The notes under the pieces: generated by a model | Databases searched by the model: none | Told to the model about the DNA's origin: nothing | The model's input: the letters and a program-made list of their open reading frames with translations, nothing else | Program-made: the position numbers and the translations under genes | Shown here: piece by piece, positions 26,052-34,818 of the stretch | Layout of the letters: each line of letters begins with the position of its first letter | Position numbering within the stretch: the stretch's first letter is position 1 | From: JAWLHA01 sp041690535 | GTDB lineage: Bacteria > Pseudomonadota > Gammaproteobacteria > Thiohalomonadales > Thiohalomonadaceae | Reading direction: 5' to 3' | Assembly (NCBI GenBank): GCA_041690535.1 | Contig: JAWLHA010000010.1 | Coordinates: 1-64,000, forward strand | DNA: 64,000 bases

Positions 26052-26144
26052 GACTCTGGACTCCTCTCGAGAGTTGGTGTGAACCGGCCCTGCGGCTATG
26101 CAGCCCGCGGGCATTCCGAAACCCGGTGGGGCTGCCGCCCCTTC

Positions 26145-26310
26145 GGGAAACGCGGACTCATTCCGCTGTCGTCGCTCCCGCCCCCGTCAGGCATTGGAGG
26201 GCAGGCCGCTACGGGAACCCAGACGATCAAAGGCACTGGATGCCCGCCCCCCGACTGAAGCTCTCGAGGGCAGGCTTCGCGGGCATGACGGATTAATCAG
26301 CGGTTCCTTG
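26145..26310. repeat. Family C REP-containing repeat, copy C1
   Basis: About 165 bp shared with 51361-51556 and 61851-62000. It begins near GGGAAACGCGGACTCATTCC, passes GGCACTGGATGCCCG, then AGGCTTCGCGGGCATGACG, and ends ATCAGCGGTTCCTTGG. The ends (GGAAA..GCTGAT-like and ATCAGCG-TTCC) are roughly inverted. It carries the common proteobacterial REP motif with its CTTCGCGGGCATGAC half. It fills the gap between the DJ-1 gene and ctpA; no gene is seen there. Confidence 0.65.
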
Positions 26311-26383
26311 GGGGGGCGGATCAGATGAGCACAGCGCGGCCCCAACGCAACCGGACCCCCGAAGGGGCCCGGAGTGGCAGCAT

Positions 26384-27715
26384 TTACCGCGCAGCCCGTG
26401 ACTGGAGGATGTGCAGCCCCTTCAGAAGCGTCAGGGCCTCGTGCAGGGCGTAGTCGCTGGCGGCCAGCGATTCGCTCTTCGCCTCTTTCTTGCCGCTGTT
26501 CTGCGTGGCGTCCTTCGCCCCCTCGCCGTTGCCGTTCATCAGATGGCGACTCAGGTCCGCCTCCTTGATGAGGTCCACACCGCTCTCCTCGGCCTTGGCC
26601 AGCGTGAGAGTCTCCAATGCGATGTCCGGCTCGATGCCCTCGGCCTGGATGGAGCGGCCGGAGGGGGTGAAGTACCGGGCCGTCGTCAACTTCACGGCGG
26701 TGTTGTTACTCATGGGGAAGATGGTCTGCACCGAACCCTTGCCGAAGGAGCGGTTGCCCATGATGATGGCCCGCCCGTGATCCTGGAGGGCGCCGGCCAC
26801 GATCTCCGAAGCCGAGGCAGAACCGCCATTGATGAGCACGATCATCGGGGCGCGCTTCAGGATGTCCTCCGGCGTGGCGGTAAAGCGCAGTTTTGCATCG
26901 CTGGCCCGCCCCTCGGTGTAGACGATGAGCCCGTCCTCGAGGAACGCATCGGACACGGCCACCGCCGCCCCGAGCACCCCACCGGGGTTGTTGCGCAGAT
27001 CGAGCACCAGCCCCCGGATCTGACCATCGCTGGCCTTCTTCAGCTCGGAAACGGCCTTGATCAGGTCCTCGCCGGTGTGGGTCTGGAAGTTGGAAATGCG
27101 GACATACCCATAACCGGGTTCCAGCATCCGCGACTTGACGCTCCGCACCTTGATCACGTCACGGGTGAGCGTGAGCTTCAGCGGCTTCTGCGTCCCCTCG
27201 CGAACGATGGTGAGGATAATGTCGGTGCCCGGCTTGCCACGCATCAGCTTCACCGCGTCCCCAAGCGCCATGCCCTTCACCGGCGTCTCGTCCAGGCGGA
27301 TGATGAGGTCCCCCGCCTGCACCCCCGCGCGCTGGGCGGGCGTATCATCGATGGGAGCGACCACCTTCACGAAGCCGTCTTCCATGCTCACCTCGATCCC
27401 CAAGCCGCCGAACTCCCCGGTGGTGCCCACCTGAAGCTCCTTGAAATCGTCCTGGTTGAGGTAAGCCGAGTGGGGATCCAGGCCCGTCAACATCCCCCGG
27501 ATGGCATTGTCCAGGAGCTGCTTGTCCTCGATGTTCTCGACGTAATCGGCCTTGACCTTGCCGAAGACCTCGCTGAAGGTCCTCAGCTCGTCCAGTGGCA
27601 AAACGCTTTTCGAATCGGGGCTGCGTTCGGCCAACACACTGCCCCCCACGCTCAGAGATGCGCCAAGCACGGTGCCCAGCGCCAAAACCAGCAGATGTCG
27701 TGTGGAAACACTCAT
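26384..27715 (-). CDS. ctpA: C-terminal processing peptidase (S41 family)
   Basis: A 443-residue exported serine protease of the CtpA/Prc S41 family, acting in the periplasm on C-termini, often of peptidoglycan hydrolases. It has an N-terminal signal or anchor (HLLVLALGTVLGASLSVGGSVLA) and a PDZ domain (GGLGIEVSMEDGFVKVVAP...LIIRLDETPV). The catalytic Ser lies in GGSASASEIVAGALQDHGRA and the catalytic Lys in GNRSFGKGSVQT. Start ATG at 27715 follows GGGAG. The next gene upstream is envC, a murein-hydrolase activator, consistent with a cell-wall role. Confidence 0.95.
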   Translation of the reverse strand: MSVSTRHLLVLALGTVLGASLSVGGSVLAERSPDSKSVLPLDELRTFSEVFGKVKADYVENIEDKQLLDNAIRGMLTGLDPHSAYLNQDDFKELQVGTTGEFGGLGIEVSMEDGFVKVVAPIDDTPAQRAGVQAGDLIIRLDETPVKGMALGDAVKLMRGKPGTDIILTIVREGTQKPLKLTLTRDVIKVRSVKSRMLEPGYGYVRISNFQTHTGEDLIKAVSELKKASDGQIRGLVLDLRNNPGGVLGAAVAVSDAFLEDGLIVYTEGRASDAKLRFTATPEDILKRAPMIVLINGGSASASEIVAGALQDHGRAIIMGNRSFGKGSVQTIFPMSNNTAVKLTTARYFTPSGRSIQAEGIEPDIALETLTLAKAEESGVDLIKEADLSRHLMNGNGEGAKDATQNSGKKEAKSESLAASDYALHEALTLLKGLHILQSRAAR

Positions 27716-27833
27716 GACAGCTCCCGAACTCAATCCCATTCAGTCGGCCCACAGTGCCTCGGCGCTGCGAACCCCGTCAACATGTTAGATATTACTGCAT
27801 TGCACTCGGGTTTCCATCTTGGACAGTGGAACC

Positions 27834-29006
27834 CTACCTTCTGCACCAGCGTGCAGGATTCGCCGGCTTGCCGTCGTGACGGATTTCAAAATACAGGGCG
27901 CTGCGCTCCTGCCCCCCGGTATCCCCCACCCTGGCAACCACCTCCCCAGGGGCCACCCAGTCACCCAACTCCTTGAATAGCGTCTGGTTATGGCCATACA
28001 GACTCATGTAACCATCCCCATGGTCGAGGATCAACAGCAACCCGTAGCCACGCAACCAGTCGGCAAACGCCACCCGGCCGTGGGAGACGGCTCGCACATC
28101 GCTTCCCCCCGCGGCCCCGATGAGCACACCCTGCCAGCGGATATCCCCCACATTGCGGGGTTCGCCGAAACCGGCCAGAAGGGGACCGTGTGCCGGCCAC
28201 GGCAGTGCCCCCCGCAGCTGGGCAAAGGGCTTTTGGCCTTGGGGGTGTTCCGGAATGTCCTGCAGCGCCGCCGCCAGCGCCTCAACCAGTTCGGCCAGCG
28301 CCCTTTCGTCGGTCAGCATCTGCTTAAGGCGCTGATCCTTACCCGCGATCTCCTTTTTCAGACGAGCCAGCAGGTTGGATCGTTCCCGCCGGCTTGCCTC
28401 CAGCTGTTCCTTCTCGGACGCTTGACGGTCCCGGGCGAAACGCAACTGCTCGGTCTCGACGTCGATGCTCTGCTGCAACCGCTCCAGCTCCCGCAGCGTC
28501 TCCAGTATGGCGGTGATGCGCTCCGAACGGGTGCGATTGAGGTAATCGTAATAGGTCAGAACCCGGCCGACCGCCGCCGGGTCCTCCTGATTGAGCATGA
28601 TCTTCAAGTATTCCTGCCTTCCCATGGCATACGCCGCCTTGACCTGCCCGGCCAGGTGCCGCCGCTCCGCGGCGGCCTGCCCGGAGAGGCGCTGCTGCCG
28701 CCCCTGCAACTCATCCAGGCTACGCAACTGGGCGTCGATCTTTCGATCCAGCTCCGCCAGGCTGGCGGCCAGACGGCCGATGTGCTCTTCCGCAGCACGA
28801 AGCTCCGTGAGCAGTGAATCGTACTTGCCGCGCGTCCGCTGCAGGTCCCCCTTGAGGCGGCTGATCTGGCCCCGCAGCTCCTTCAACCGCGCCTCCTTGG
28901 CCTTCTGCTCGCTATCGCCCTGTGCCCACCCGGGACCGGCGGCGCCAGCGAGGAGGAGAAGGGCTGCGATCGCGCCCTTCCATCCGCTCCGGGGTAGACG
29001 GCTCAT
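27834..29006 (-). CDS. envC: Murein hydrolase activator EnvC
   Basis: EnvC is recruited to the division site and activates the AmiA/AmiB amidases. The 390-residue protein has a signal peptide (ALLLLAGAAGPGWAQ), a long coiled coil (about residues 35-245) and a C-terminal LytM/M23 domain. In that domain the catalytic His-x-x-x-Asp is absent (the position reads GVLIGAAGGSDVRAV), while the later SLYGHNQTLF segment remains. This degenerate LytM domain is the hallmark of an activator rather than an enzyme. It lies 20 bp after gpmI, matching the gpmI-envC order of E. coli. Confidence 0.93.
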   Translation of the reverse strand: MSRLPRSGWKGAIAALLLLAGAAGPGWAQGDSEQKAKEARLKELRGQISRLKGDLQRTRGKYDSLLTELRAAEEHIGRLAASLAELDRKIDAQLRSLDELQGRQQRLSGQAAAERRHLAGQVKAAYAMGRQEYLKIMLNQEDPAAVGRVLTYYDYLNRTRSERITAILETLRELERLQQSIDVETEQLRFARDRQASEKEQLEASRRERSNLLARLKKEIAGKDQRLKQMLTDERALAELVEALAAALQDIPEHPQGQKPFAQLRGALPWPAHGPLLAGFGEPRNVGDIRWQGVLIGAAGGSDVRAVSHGRVAFADWLRGYGLLLILDHGDGYMSLYGHNQTLFKELGDWVAPGEVVARVGDTGGQERSALYFEIRHDGKPANPARWCRR

Positions 29007-29026
29007 GAGCGGCCGGCCCCGACGGC

Positions 29027-30598
29027 TTACTCTTCCTCGTCCTCTTCCGAGGAGACGATGAGCGAGTGGCCCGACATTTCCGTTGGCTTTTGCAGTCCCA
29101 ACAACTCCAGCATGGTCGGGGCAATGTCCGCCAGCGCCCCGTTGGGGGCGAGGCGCCCCTCCCTCGAACCGAGATAGATCAGGGGTACGAGGTTGGTAGT
29201 GTGGGCCGTGTGGGGCTGGCCGGTGTCCTCGCCGAGCATCTGCTCCGCATTGCCGTGGTCCGCAGTAATGAGCAGCTCGCCGCCCGCCCTGACCATGGCC
29301 TCGACCACGCGCCCCACACAACTGTCCAGGCACTCGATGGCCTTGACGGTCGCCTCCAGGTTGCCCGTGTGGCCGACCATGTCGGGATTGGCGTAGTTGC
29401 AGACGATCAGGTCATAGCGATCGCTCTCGATGGCCTCGACCAGCTTGTCGGTGAGCAGGGGCGCGTTCATCTCCGGCTGCTGGTCATAGGTGGCGACGTT
29501 GGGGGAGGGGACCAGGACGCGGTCCTCCCACTCGAAGGGCTCTTCCCGCCCGCCATTGAAGAAGAAGGTGACGTGGGCGTATTTCTCCGTCTCGGCAATG
29601 CGCAATTGGCGCATCCCCAGCGTGGCGACGTATTCTCCCAGCACATTGCGCATGCGCTCGGGCGGGAAGGCCACCGGCACGTCGAAATCGGCGCTGTATT
29701 CGGTGAGGCTGACAAAGCGGCCGAGCGCGGGCTTGACCTGGCGCTCGAAACAGTCGAAATCGGCCTCCACGAAGGGGCGGGTGATTTGCCGCGCACGGTC
29801 GGAGCGGTAGTTCATGAAGATGACCACGTCGCCATCGGCCACGCAGCCGGGCCGGGCACCTGCGGGCAGAATTCGGGTCGGTTTCACGAACTCGTCGGTT
29901 TCGCCACGCTCGTACGCCAACTCCAGGGCGGATAGGGCGTCGGGGGCTTCGTAGTCCGCCTTGCAACCGGTAATCAGGTCGTAGGCCGCCTGGATGCGGG
30001 GCCAGCGGTGGTCCCGGTCCATGGCATAGTAGCGCCCCACGATGGAGGCGATCCGACCGCCTCCCAGCTCCTCGAACTTGGCCTCCATGAGGCGCAGGGA
30101 CGCCGCAGCGCTCTTCGGGGGAGTATCGCGGCCGTCCAGGAAGGCGTGCAGATAGACATGACGGGCGCCCCGCTTGAGCGCAAGCTCCACCATGGCGTGG
30201 ATGTGCTCTTCATGACTGTGGACGCCACCCGGGGAGAGCAGGCCGAGGATGTGCACCGCCTTGTCGTTGGCGATAGCCTCATCCACCGCATCGGTGAGGG
30301 TGGCGTTGGTGAAGAACGAACCCGTCTTGATCGCCCGCGAAACACGGGTGTACTCCTGATAGACCACTCTCCCGGCGCCCAGATTGAGGTGGCCCACCTC
30401 GGAGTTGCCCATCTGGCCACCGGGCAGCCCAACCTCGGCGCCCGATGCCCGAATCAGCGTGTGTGGGCGCTCACTCCAGAGCCGATCCCACACCGGCGTT
30501 CTCGCACTGTGAATGGCGTTGTGCGAGGTGTTCTCGGAATAACCCCAGCCGTCGAGGACAACCAGAGCCACAGGTCGATGCTGCGAACTAGAGGTCAT
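29027..30598 (-). CDS. gpmI: 2,3-bisphosphoglycerate-independent phosphoglycerate mutase
   Basis: GpmI interconverts 3- and 2-phosphoglycerate in glycolysis and gluconeogenesis with two manganese ions and a phosphoserine intermediate. Ser66 in GGQMGNSEVGHLNLGAG is the phospho-acceptor. Metal-binding Asp16 (LDGWG) and the late ITADHGNAEQM motif are present. The 523-residue length with ATG at 30598 fits the family; a TTG 45 bp upstream is possible but not needed. The C-terminus ends in an acidic EEDEEE run. Confidence 0.96.
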   Translation of the reverse strand: MTSSSQHRPVALVVLDGWGYSENTSHNAIHSARTPVWDRLWSERPHTLIRASGAEVGLPGGQMGNSEVGHLNLGAGRVVYQEYTRVSRAIKTGSFFTNATLTDAVDEAIANDKAVHILGLLSPGGVHSHEEHIHAMVELALKRGARHVYLHAFLDGRDTPPKSAAASLRLMEAKFEELGGGRIASIVGRYYAMDRDHRWPRIQAAYDLITGCKADYEAPDALSALELAYERGETDEFVKPTRILPAGARPGCVADGDVVIFMNYRSDRARQITRPFVEADFDCFERQVKPALGRFVSLTEYSADFDVPVAFPPERMRNVLGEYVATLGMRQLRIAETEKYAHVTFFFNGGREEPFEWEDRVLVPSPNVATYDQQPEMNAPLLTDKLVEAIESDRYDLIVCNYANPDMVGHTGNLEATVKAIECLDSCVGRVVEAMVRAGGELLITADHGNAEQMLGEDTGQPHTAHTTNLVPLIYLGSREGRLAPNGALADIAPTMLELLGLQKPTEMSGHSLIVSSEEDEEE

Positions 30599-30742
30599 GG
30601 GAAAGGGAAACCGTTCTTGAGTGCGTTGATTCGGTTTAGACAAGGTCTAACGGCTCTAGTTTACCACGGTAAGCCCGGGTCGGGATAAGCGAGAGCGGGT
30701 GGGGTGGCGATTATCACTGTGGCAGCGATAAGCTTCTTCTAA

Positions 30743-30799
30743 AATGTTCGAATATTGTATATTGTTTTTGTTGGAGTTGGCAGCACCGCCTACTATAAA
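30743..30799 (+). promoter_or_regulatory. AT-rich promoter/operator region of the arsR-DUF2892 unit
   Basis: TTGGAG (30771-30776) and TATAAA (30794-30799) are 17 bp apart, a plausible sigma-70 promoter 59 bp before the arsR ATG. Just upstream lies the imperfect palindrome AATGTTCGAATATT (30743-30756) within an unusually AT-rich stretch. It could be the operator of the adjacent ArsR-type repressor (autoregulation is usual in the family). Assignments are by eye. Confidence 0.45.
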
Positions 30800-30857
30800 G
30801 AGGAAGGAGTCGGGTATAAATACATGTGGCGGGGGCCACGTCTACGGGGTGTACGGT

Positions 30858-31178
30858 ATGTCAGAATTAGCAAATGAACTCAGCCTGATGACCAGGGACG
30901 AAGACATCGAGAGGGCGTCCCGTTCACTGAAAGCGATGTCCCATCCGCTCCGGCTGAAGATTTTATGCACATTGGGGGCCCAGGAGATCAGTGTTCAGGA
31001 TATCGTGGAGCGTGTCGGCACGTCTCAGAGCAACATATCCCAGCACTTGGCGATCCTGCGCGACAAAGGCATCCTCTCGGCACGAAAGGATGCCAACCGG
31101 GTCTATTACAAGGTCGTCGATTCACGGACCCTGCGTCTGATCGGCATGATGCGCGATGTATTCTGCAGCATGGTCTGA
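30858..31178 (+). CDS. ArsR-family repressor with SqrR/BigR-like cysteine pair
   Basis: A 106-residue winged helix-turn-helix repressor. The recognition helix region is VGTSQSNISQHLAILRDKGIL and the wing VYYKVVD. It lacks the metal-binding ELCVCDL motif of arsenic sensors. It has exactly two cysteines, Cys37 in helix 2 (LKILC) and Cys103 near the C-terminus (VFCSMV). Their 66-residue spacing equals that of the persulfide sensors SqrR (41/107) and BigR (42/108). This suggests sensing of reactive sulfur by disulfide or polysulfide bridging (inference). It is followed by DUF2892 and a rhodanese, typical companions of BigR. Confidence 0.88.
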   Translation: MSELANELSLMTRDEDIERASRSLKAMSHPLRLKILCTLGAQEISVQDIVERVGTSQSNISQHLAILRDKGILSARKDANRVYYKVVDSRTLRLIGMMRDVFCSMV

Positions 31179-31276
31179 CGGATTCGCCCCGCCCCAGGAT
31201 CTCCCCTGAGGAGAACATTTCGGAACTCTCCCGAGTCAACCAGTGGTGTGGTATTCCCAACGAGGAGGAAGTGAAA

Positions 31277-31492
31277 ATGACAGTGGAGCGCGTGGTGCGC
31301 ATTGTGGCGGGGACCTTTATCATGCTGTCGCTGGCGCTTGGCGTCGAAGGCAGTCCCATTTTCCACAATGCCAACTGGCTGTGGTTTACCGCATTTGTCG
31401 GGTTTAACCTGTTTCAGAGTGGTTTCACCCGCTTTTGCCCCATGGATACCTTTCTCAAGAAGCTGGGCCTGCCCACCGGCGGCGTCAGCTGA
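31277..31492 (+). CDS. DUF2892 family membrane protein
   Basis: A 71-residue inner-membrane protein with two hydrophobic segments (about 8-26 and 32-49) and the DUF2892 signature NLFQSGFTRFCPMDTFLKKLG. The conserved FCP cysteine is typical; related modules occur fused or adjacent to rhodaneses in sulfide-detoxification operons. It lies 98 bp after arsR and ends at a strong hairpin, suggesting an arsR-DUF2892 unit. AGGAGG precedes the ATG by eight bases. Confidence 0.88.
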   Translation: MTVERVVRIVAGTFIMLSLALGVEGSPIFHNANWLWFTAFVGFNLFQSGFTRFCPMDTFLKKLGLPTGGVS

Positions 31493-31508
31493 GACGAGCA
31501 GGACAATA

Positions 31509-31534
31509 CGGAGGGGCGCTCTGGCGCCCCTCCG
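31509..31534 (+). terminator. Hairpin terminator after DUF2892
   Basis: CGGAGGGGCGC pairs with GCGCCCCTCCG (11-bp stem, 4-base loop) and is followed by the weak T-containing tract CTTCCCTTT. It separates the arsR-DUF2892 unit from the yibN block. Confidence 0.6.
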
Positions 31535-31585
31535 CTTCCCTTTAACCTCCAGCCGCCCATCGCGGCTTTCAGTCGTTCATAGGTC

Positions 31586-32038
31586 ATGCAAAAGCTCTTC
31601 GAATTCGTGGTCAACCACTGGGACCTCTTCCTGGCGCTCGCCATCATCCTGGCAATGATGTTTGGCGGGGGGCTCTCCCGCAGGCTCAAGGGTTACAAGG
31701 AGGTCGAAACCCTCGACGCCGTGCAGCTCATCAACCACCAGGATGCACTGCTGGTGGATGTCAGGGAAGACAGCGAGTATCGGGAGGGGCATGTCTCCGG
31801 TTCCCTGCACATTCCCCTGGGCTCGCTCGATCGGCGCGCCGATGAGCTTGCAAAGCATCGGGATAAGCCCATTATAGTGGGCTGTCGCAGCGGACACCGT
31901 TCGGCACGTGGATGCGCCATCCTGCGCAAACATGGGTTCGAAAACGTGTACAACCTCAAGGGCGGCATGATGGCATGGCAGAATGCCGGCATGCCGCTGA
32001 GCAAACCTGGCAAGAGCAAGAAGCGCAAGGCCGCCTGA
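31586..32038 (+). CDS. yibN: Membrane-anchored rhodanese-like protein YibN
   Basis: A 150-residue protein with one N-terminal membrane helix (about 12-30) and a rhodanese domain. Active-site Cys100 lies in the loop GCRSGHRSA. The substrate-side motifs LLVDVREDSEYREGHVSGSLHIP and NLKGGMMAWQNAG are intact, so sulfurtransferase activity is plausible. The tail is lysine-rich. Its position between gpmI and grxC is that of E. coli yibN. Confidence 0.92.
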   Translation: MQKLFEFVVNHWDLFLALAIILAMMFGGGLSRRLKGYKEVETLDAVQLINHQDALLVDVREDSEYREGHVSGSLHIPLGSLDRRADELAKHRDKPIIVGCRSGHRSARGCAILRKHGFENVYNLKGGMMAWQNAGMPLSKPGKSKKRKAA

Positions 32039-32068
32039 CGGCGGCCGATTCGGCGCAGGAGAGAGAAA

Positions 32069-32326
32069 ATGCCTCAGGTCGTCATGTATACCACTGGGAT
32101 GTGCCCCTACTGCATTCGCGCCCGCAATCTTCTCGAGAAGAAGGGTATCGCCTATCAGGAGCATCGGGTCGATCTGGATCCGCAACTCCGCCCCGAAATG
32201 GAGCAGCGCAGCGGCCGCACCTCGGTGCCGCAGATTTTCATCGGTGACTTCCACGTGGGCGGGTTCGACGACATGGCCGAGCTGGACGTGGAAGGCCGAC
32301 TGGACGAGCTTCTCGGCCTCGCCTGA
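32069..32326 (+). CDS. grxC: Glutaredoxin 3
   Basis: An 85-residue dithiol glutaredoxin with the CPYC active site at residues 12-15, the TSVPQIFI cis-proline segment and GGFDDM. It reduces disulfides and glutathionylated proteins using glutathione. GCAGGAGAG precedes the ATG. It lies 30 bp after yibN and 8 bp before trxC, in a thiol-redox operon. Confidence 0.96.
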   Translation: MPQVVMYTTGMCPYCIRARNLLEKKGIAYQEHRVDLDPQLRPEMEQRSGRTSVPQIFIGDFHVGGFDDMAELDVEGRLDELLGLA

Positions 32327-32334
32327 GGACAGCC

Positions 32335-32769
32335 ATGGCCGAGACCTGCCACGTCGTCTGTCCCCACTGCGACAGCATCAATCGCGTTCCCGCGGAGCGG
32401 CTCGGCGCGGGCGGCAACTGCGGCCGATGCCACAAGCCCCTGTTCGATGGCCATCCGGTCACGCTCACCCAGGCCAATTTCGCAACCCACCTCACGCGCA
32501 GTGATCTTCCCGTGGTGGTGGATTTCTGGGCCCCTTGGTGCGGCCCCTGCAAAATGATGGCACCTGCATTCGAGCGGGCCGCGGCGGAGCTGGAACCGCA
32601 GGTGCGCCTGGCCAAGGTGAACACCGAGCAGGAGCCGGGACTTGCCGCCCAGTACGCCATCCGCAGCATCCCCACCGTGGCGCTGTTCCGCGGAGGCCGC
32701 GAAGTGGACCGCGTTGCCGGGGCCATGGATCTTCGCCGGCTGCTGGCCTGGATCCGCCAATCACTCTGA
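32335..32769 (+). CDS. trxC: Thioredoxin 2 (zinc-binding TrxC)
   Basis: A 144-residue TrxC. The N-terminal zinc finger uses Cys9, Cys12, Cys29 and Cys32 (CPHC and CGRC). The thioredoxin fold follows, with active site WCGPC (Cys69/Cys72) and the IPTVALFRGG cis-proline loop. TrxC is an oxidative-stress thioredoxin. Its insertion between grxC and secB is not present in the E. coli arrangement but fits the redox theme. Confidence 0.95.
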   Translation: MAETCHVVCPHCDSINRVPAERLGAGGNCGRCHKPLFDGHPVTLTQANFATHLTRSDLPVVVDFWAPWCGPCKMMAPAFERAAAELEPQVRLAKVNTEQEPGLAAQYAIRSIPTVALFRGGREVDRVAGAMDLRRLLAWIRQSL

Positions 32770-32771
32770 AC

Positions 32772-32801
32772 GCCCAGCCTCACCGCAGGGTGAGGCCGGG
32801 C
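32772..32801 (+). repeat. Intergenic hairpin between trxC and secB
   Basis: GCCCAGCCTCACC pairs with GGGTGAGGCCGGGC over a GCA loop, with one mismatch. No U-tract follows. It may attenuate or stabilise transcript ends between the redox genes and secB. Confidence 0.5.
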
Positions 32802-32822
32802 AAACCCAATGGAATTCGCCCA

Positions 32823-33314
32823 ATGTCAGAAGAACAACAGAACAAGACCCCCGAGGCATCCCAGCAGTTCGCCATTCAGCGGATCTACACCAAGGACATC
32901 TCCTTCGAGGCACCCAACTCCCCCCACATGTTCACGGTCAAGTGGGAGCCCCAGGTCAACATCGATCTGAATACCGCCATCGCCACCCTCGCCGAGGGCG
33001 TCCACGAGGTGACCCTGGCGGTCACGGTGACCGCCAAGGTAGGCGAGAAGACCGCCTTCCTGGTGGAGGTGAAGCAGGCCGGTATCTTCACCATCGCCGG
33101 CTTCCCTGAGGAGCAGATGGGGCACATGCTGCACAGCTTCTGCCCGAACATCCTGTTCCCCTACGCGCGCGAGACGGTGGCGACCCTGGTCACCAAAGGC
33201 ACCTTCCCGCAGCTCGATCTGGCCCCCATCAACTTCGATGCCCTGTACGCGCAGCACCTCCAGCGGCAGCAGGCACAGGACCAGGCGGCCGCGGAGGCCG
33301 GGAAGACCCACTGA
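32823..33314 (+). CDS. secB: Protein-export chaperone SecB
   Basis: SecB is a tetrameric cytosolic chaperone that keeps preproteins unfolded and hands them to SecA. The 163-residue sequence has the family blocks FAIQRIYTKDISFEAPNSP, EVTLAVTVTAKVGEKTAFLVEVKQAGIF and LFPYARETVATLVTKGTFPQLDLAPINFDALY. Start ATG at 32823; no strong ribosome site is visible. It is followed by gpsA after 20 bp, the conserved secB-gpsA order. Confidence 0.97.
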   Translation: MSEEQQNKTPEASQQFAIQRIYTKDISFEAPNSPHMFTVKWEPQVNIDLNTAIATLAEGVHEVTLAVTVTAKVGEKTAFLVEVKQAGIFTIAGFPEEQMGHMLHSFCPNILFPYARETVATLVTKGTFPQLDLAPINFDALYAQHLQRQQAQDQAAAEAGKTH

Positions 33315-33334
33315 GCTGAACCGCCGGGGAAGAG

Positions 33335-34339
33335 ATGGCCGCTGATCGGATCGCCGTACTCGGCGCCGGCTCCTGGGGGACGGCGCTGGCCATGCAGCTG
33401 GCCCGCAACGGCCATCCCACGCTGCTGTGGGGGAGGGACCGCGCACAGATGGCCGCCATGGCCGGTGAGCGCTGCAACCGGCGTTACCTGCCGGGGATCG
33501 CTTTCCCCGAGCTGTTGAGCCTCACCTCGGAGCTGGGCGAGGCGCTGGAGGGGACGGAGCAGATCTTGATTTCCGTCCCGAGTCACGCCTTTCGCAGGAC
33601 CCTGGAGGCGGTTGCCCCCCTTCTCAAGCCGGGTGCCCTCGTCGGCTGGGCCACCAAGGGGCTGGAGGGGGGCAGCCACAAGCTCCTTCACGCAGTGTTC
33701 GATGAGGTGCTCGGCGCCGCCCACGGCTCGGCCGTGATTTCGGGGCCGACCTTCGCGCGGGAGGTGGCCAGCGGTCTGCCCACCGCCGTGACCGTCGCCT
33801 CGAGCGATGCGGCGGTGGGGGCCCGGTTCGCGGCACTCCTTCACTGCACCACCTTTCGCGCCTACACCAGCGAGGATGTGACCGGGGTCGAGCTCGGGGG
33901 CGCCATGAAAAATGTCCTGGCCATCGCCGCCGGTATTGCCGATGGGCTGGGCTTCGGGGCGAACACCCGGGCCGCCCTCATCACCCGGGGGTTGGCCGAA
34001 CTCATGCGCCTGGGGGTCGCCATCGGCGGCCAGCAGGAGACCTTCATGGGGTTGACCGGGCTGGGGGACCTGGTGCTGACGTGCACCGACGATCAATCCC
34101 GTAACCGCCGCGCAGGGCTCGCTTTGGCGCGGGGCCTCAGCGTCGAGGCGGCGCTGGGGGAGATCGGCCAGGCAGTGGAGGGGGTGGGAACGGCCCCCGA
34201 GATCCTCGGCCTGGCGCGGGATCACGGCGTGGAGATGCCCATCACCGAGCAGGTCTGTCAGGTCCTCTACGAGGGGTTGGCCCCCCAGGCGGCCGTGGAG
34301 GCACTGCTCAGCCGGGAGCAGAAGGCGGAGAGGGCTTAG
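33335..34339 (+). CDS. gpsA: NAD(P)H-dependent glycerol-3-phosphate dehydrogenase
   Basis: GpsA reduces dihydroxyacetone phosphate to sn-glycerol 3-phosphate, the backbone for phospholipids. The 334-residue protein has the Rossmann motif VLGAGSWGTALA near residues 6-17, the WATKGLE segment, GPTFAREVA and the catalytic-lysine region VELGGAMKNVLAIAAG. It ends overlapping the convergent trmL stop by four bases. Confidence 0.97.
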   Translation: MAADRIAVLGAGSWGTALAMQLARNGHPTLLWGRDRAQMAAMAGERCNRRYLPGIAFPELLSLTSELGEALEGTEQILISVPSHAFRRTLEAVAPLLKPGALVGWATKGLEGGSHKLLHAVFDEVLGAAHGSAVISGPTFAREVASGLPTAVTVASSDAAVGARFAALLHCTTFRAYTSEDVTGVELGGAMKNVLAIAAGIADGLGFGANTRAALITRGLAELMRLGVAIGGQQETFMGLTGLGDLVLTCTDDQSRNRRAGLALARGLSVEAALGEIGQAVEGVGTAPEILGLARDHGVEMPITEQVCQVLYEGLAPQAAVEALLSREQKAERA

Positions 34340-34818
34340 CCCCTCGGCACATCCTGCCCCGCGCCCTCAAACCCCATCTGCCGCCAGGCTTCATAGACGA
34401 TCACCGCCACGGCATTGGAGAGGTTCAAACTGCGGTTGCCGGGACACATGGGAATGCGCAACCGTCTATCATCGGGTAAGGACTCCAGCAAGGCCTGCGG
34501 CAGCCCCCGGGTTTCCGGGCCGAACAACAAGGCATCGCCGCGGGCATAACGGACATCGGAGTAGGTACGTCCGCCCCGGGTACTGCAGGCAAACAGACGC
34601 TCGGGCTGAACGGCTTCGAGAAACCCGCCGAAGTCCTCGTAGCTCTTCACCTTCGCATACTCGTGGTAATCCAGCCCGGCCCGGCGGAGGCGACGGTCGT
34701 CGAGCACGAAGCCCAATGGCCCGATAAGGTGCAGCTGGGCGCCGGTGTTGGCGCAGAGGCGGATGATGTTGCCGGTGTTCGGGGGGATCTCCGGCTGATA
34801 GAGCACCACGTGGAACAT
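34336..34818 (-). CDS. trmL: tRNA (cytidine/uridine-2'-O-)-methyltransferase TrmL
   Basis: A 160-residue SPOUT-class methyltransferase that 2'-O-methylates the wobble nucleotide (position 34) of leucine tRNAs. Motifs are YQPEIPPNTGNIIRLCANTG at the start, LFGPETRGLP in the middle and the trefoil-knot segment GNRSLNLSNAVAVIVYEA at the end. It is convergent with gpsA; in E. coli trmL is also in this neighbourhood. Confidence 0.96.
   Translation of the reverse strand: MFHVVLYQPEIPPNTGNIIRLCANTGAQLHLIGPLGFVLDDRRLRRAGLDYHEYAKVKSYEDFGGFLEAVQPERLFACSTRGGRTYSDVRYARGDALLFGPETRGLPQALLESLPDDRRLRIPMCPGNRSLNLSNAVAVIVYEAWRQMGFEGAGQDVPRG

Noticed and set aside
30744..30857. Longer ArsR start at 30744
   Set aside because: The extension overlaps the AT-rich promoter/operator region and has no ribosome site; family length fits ATG 30858.
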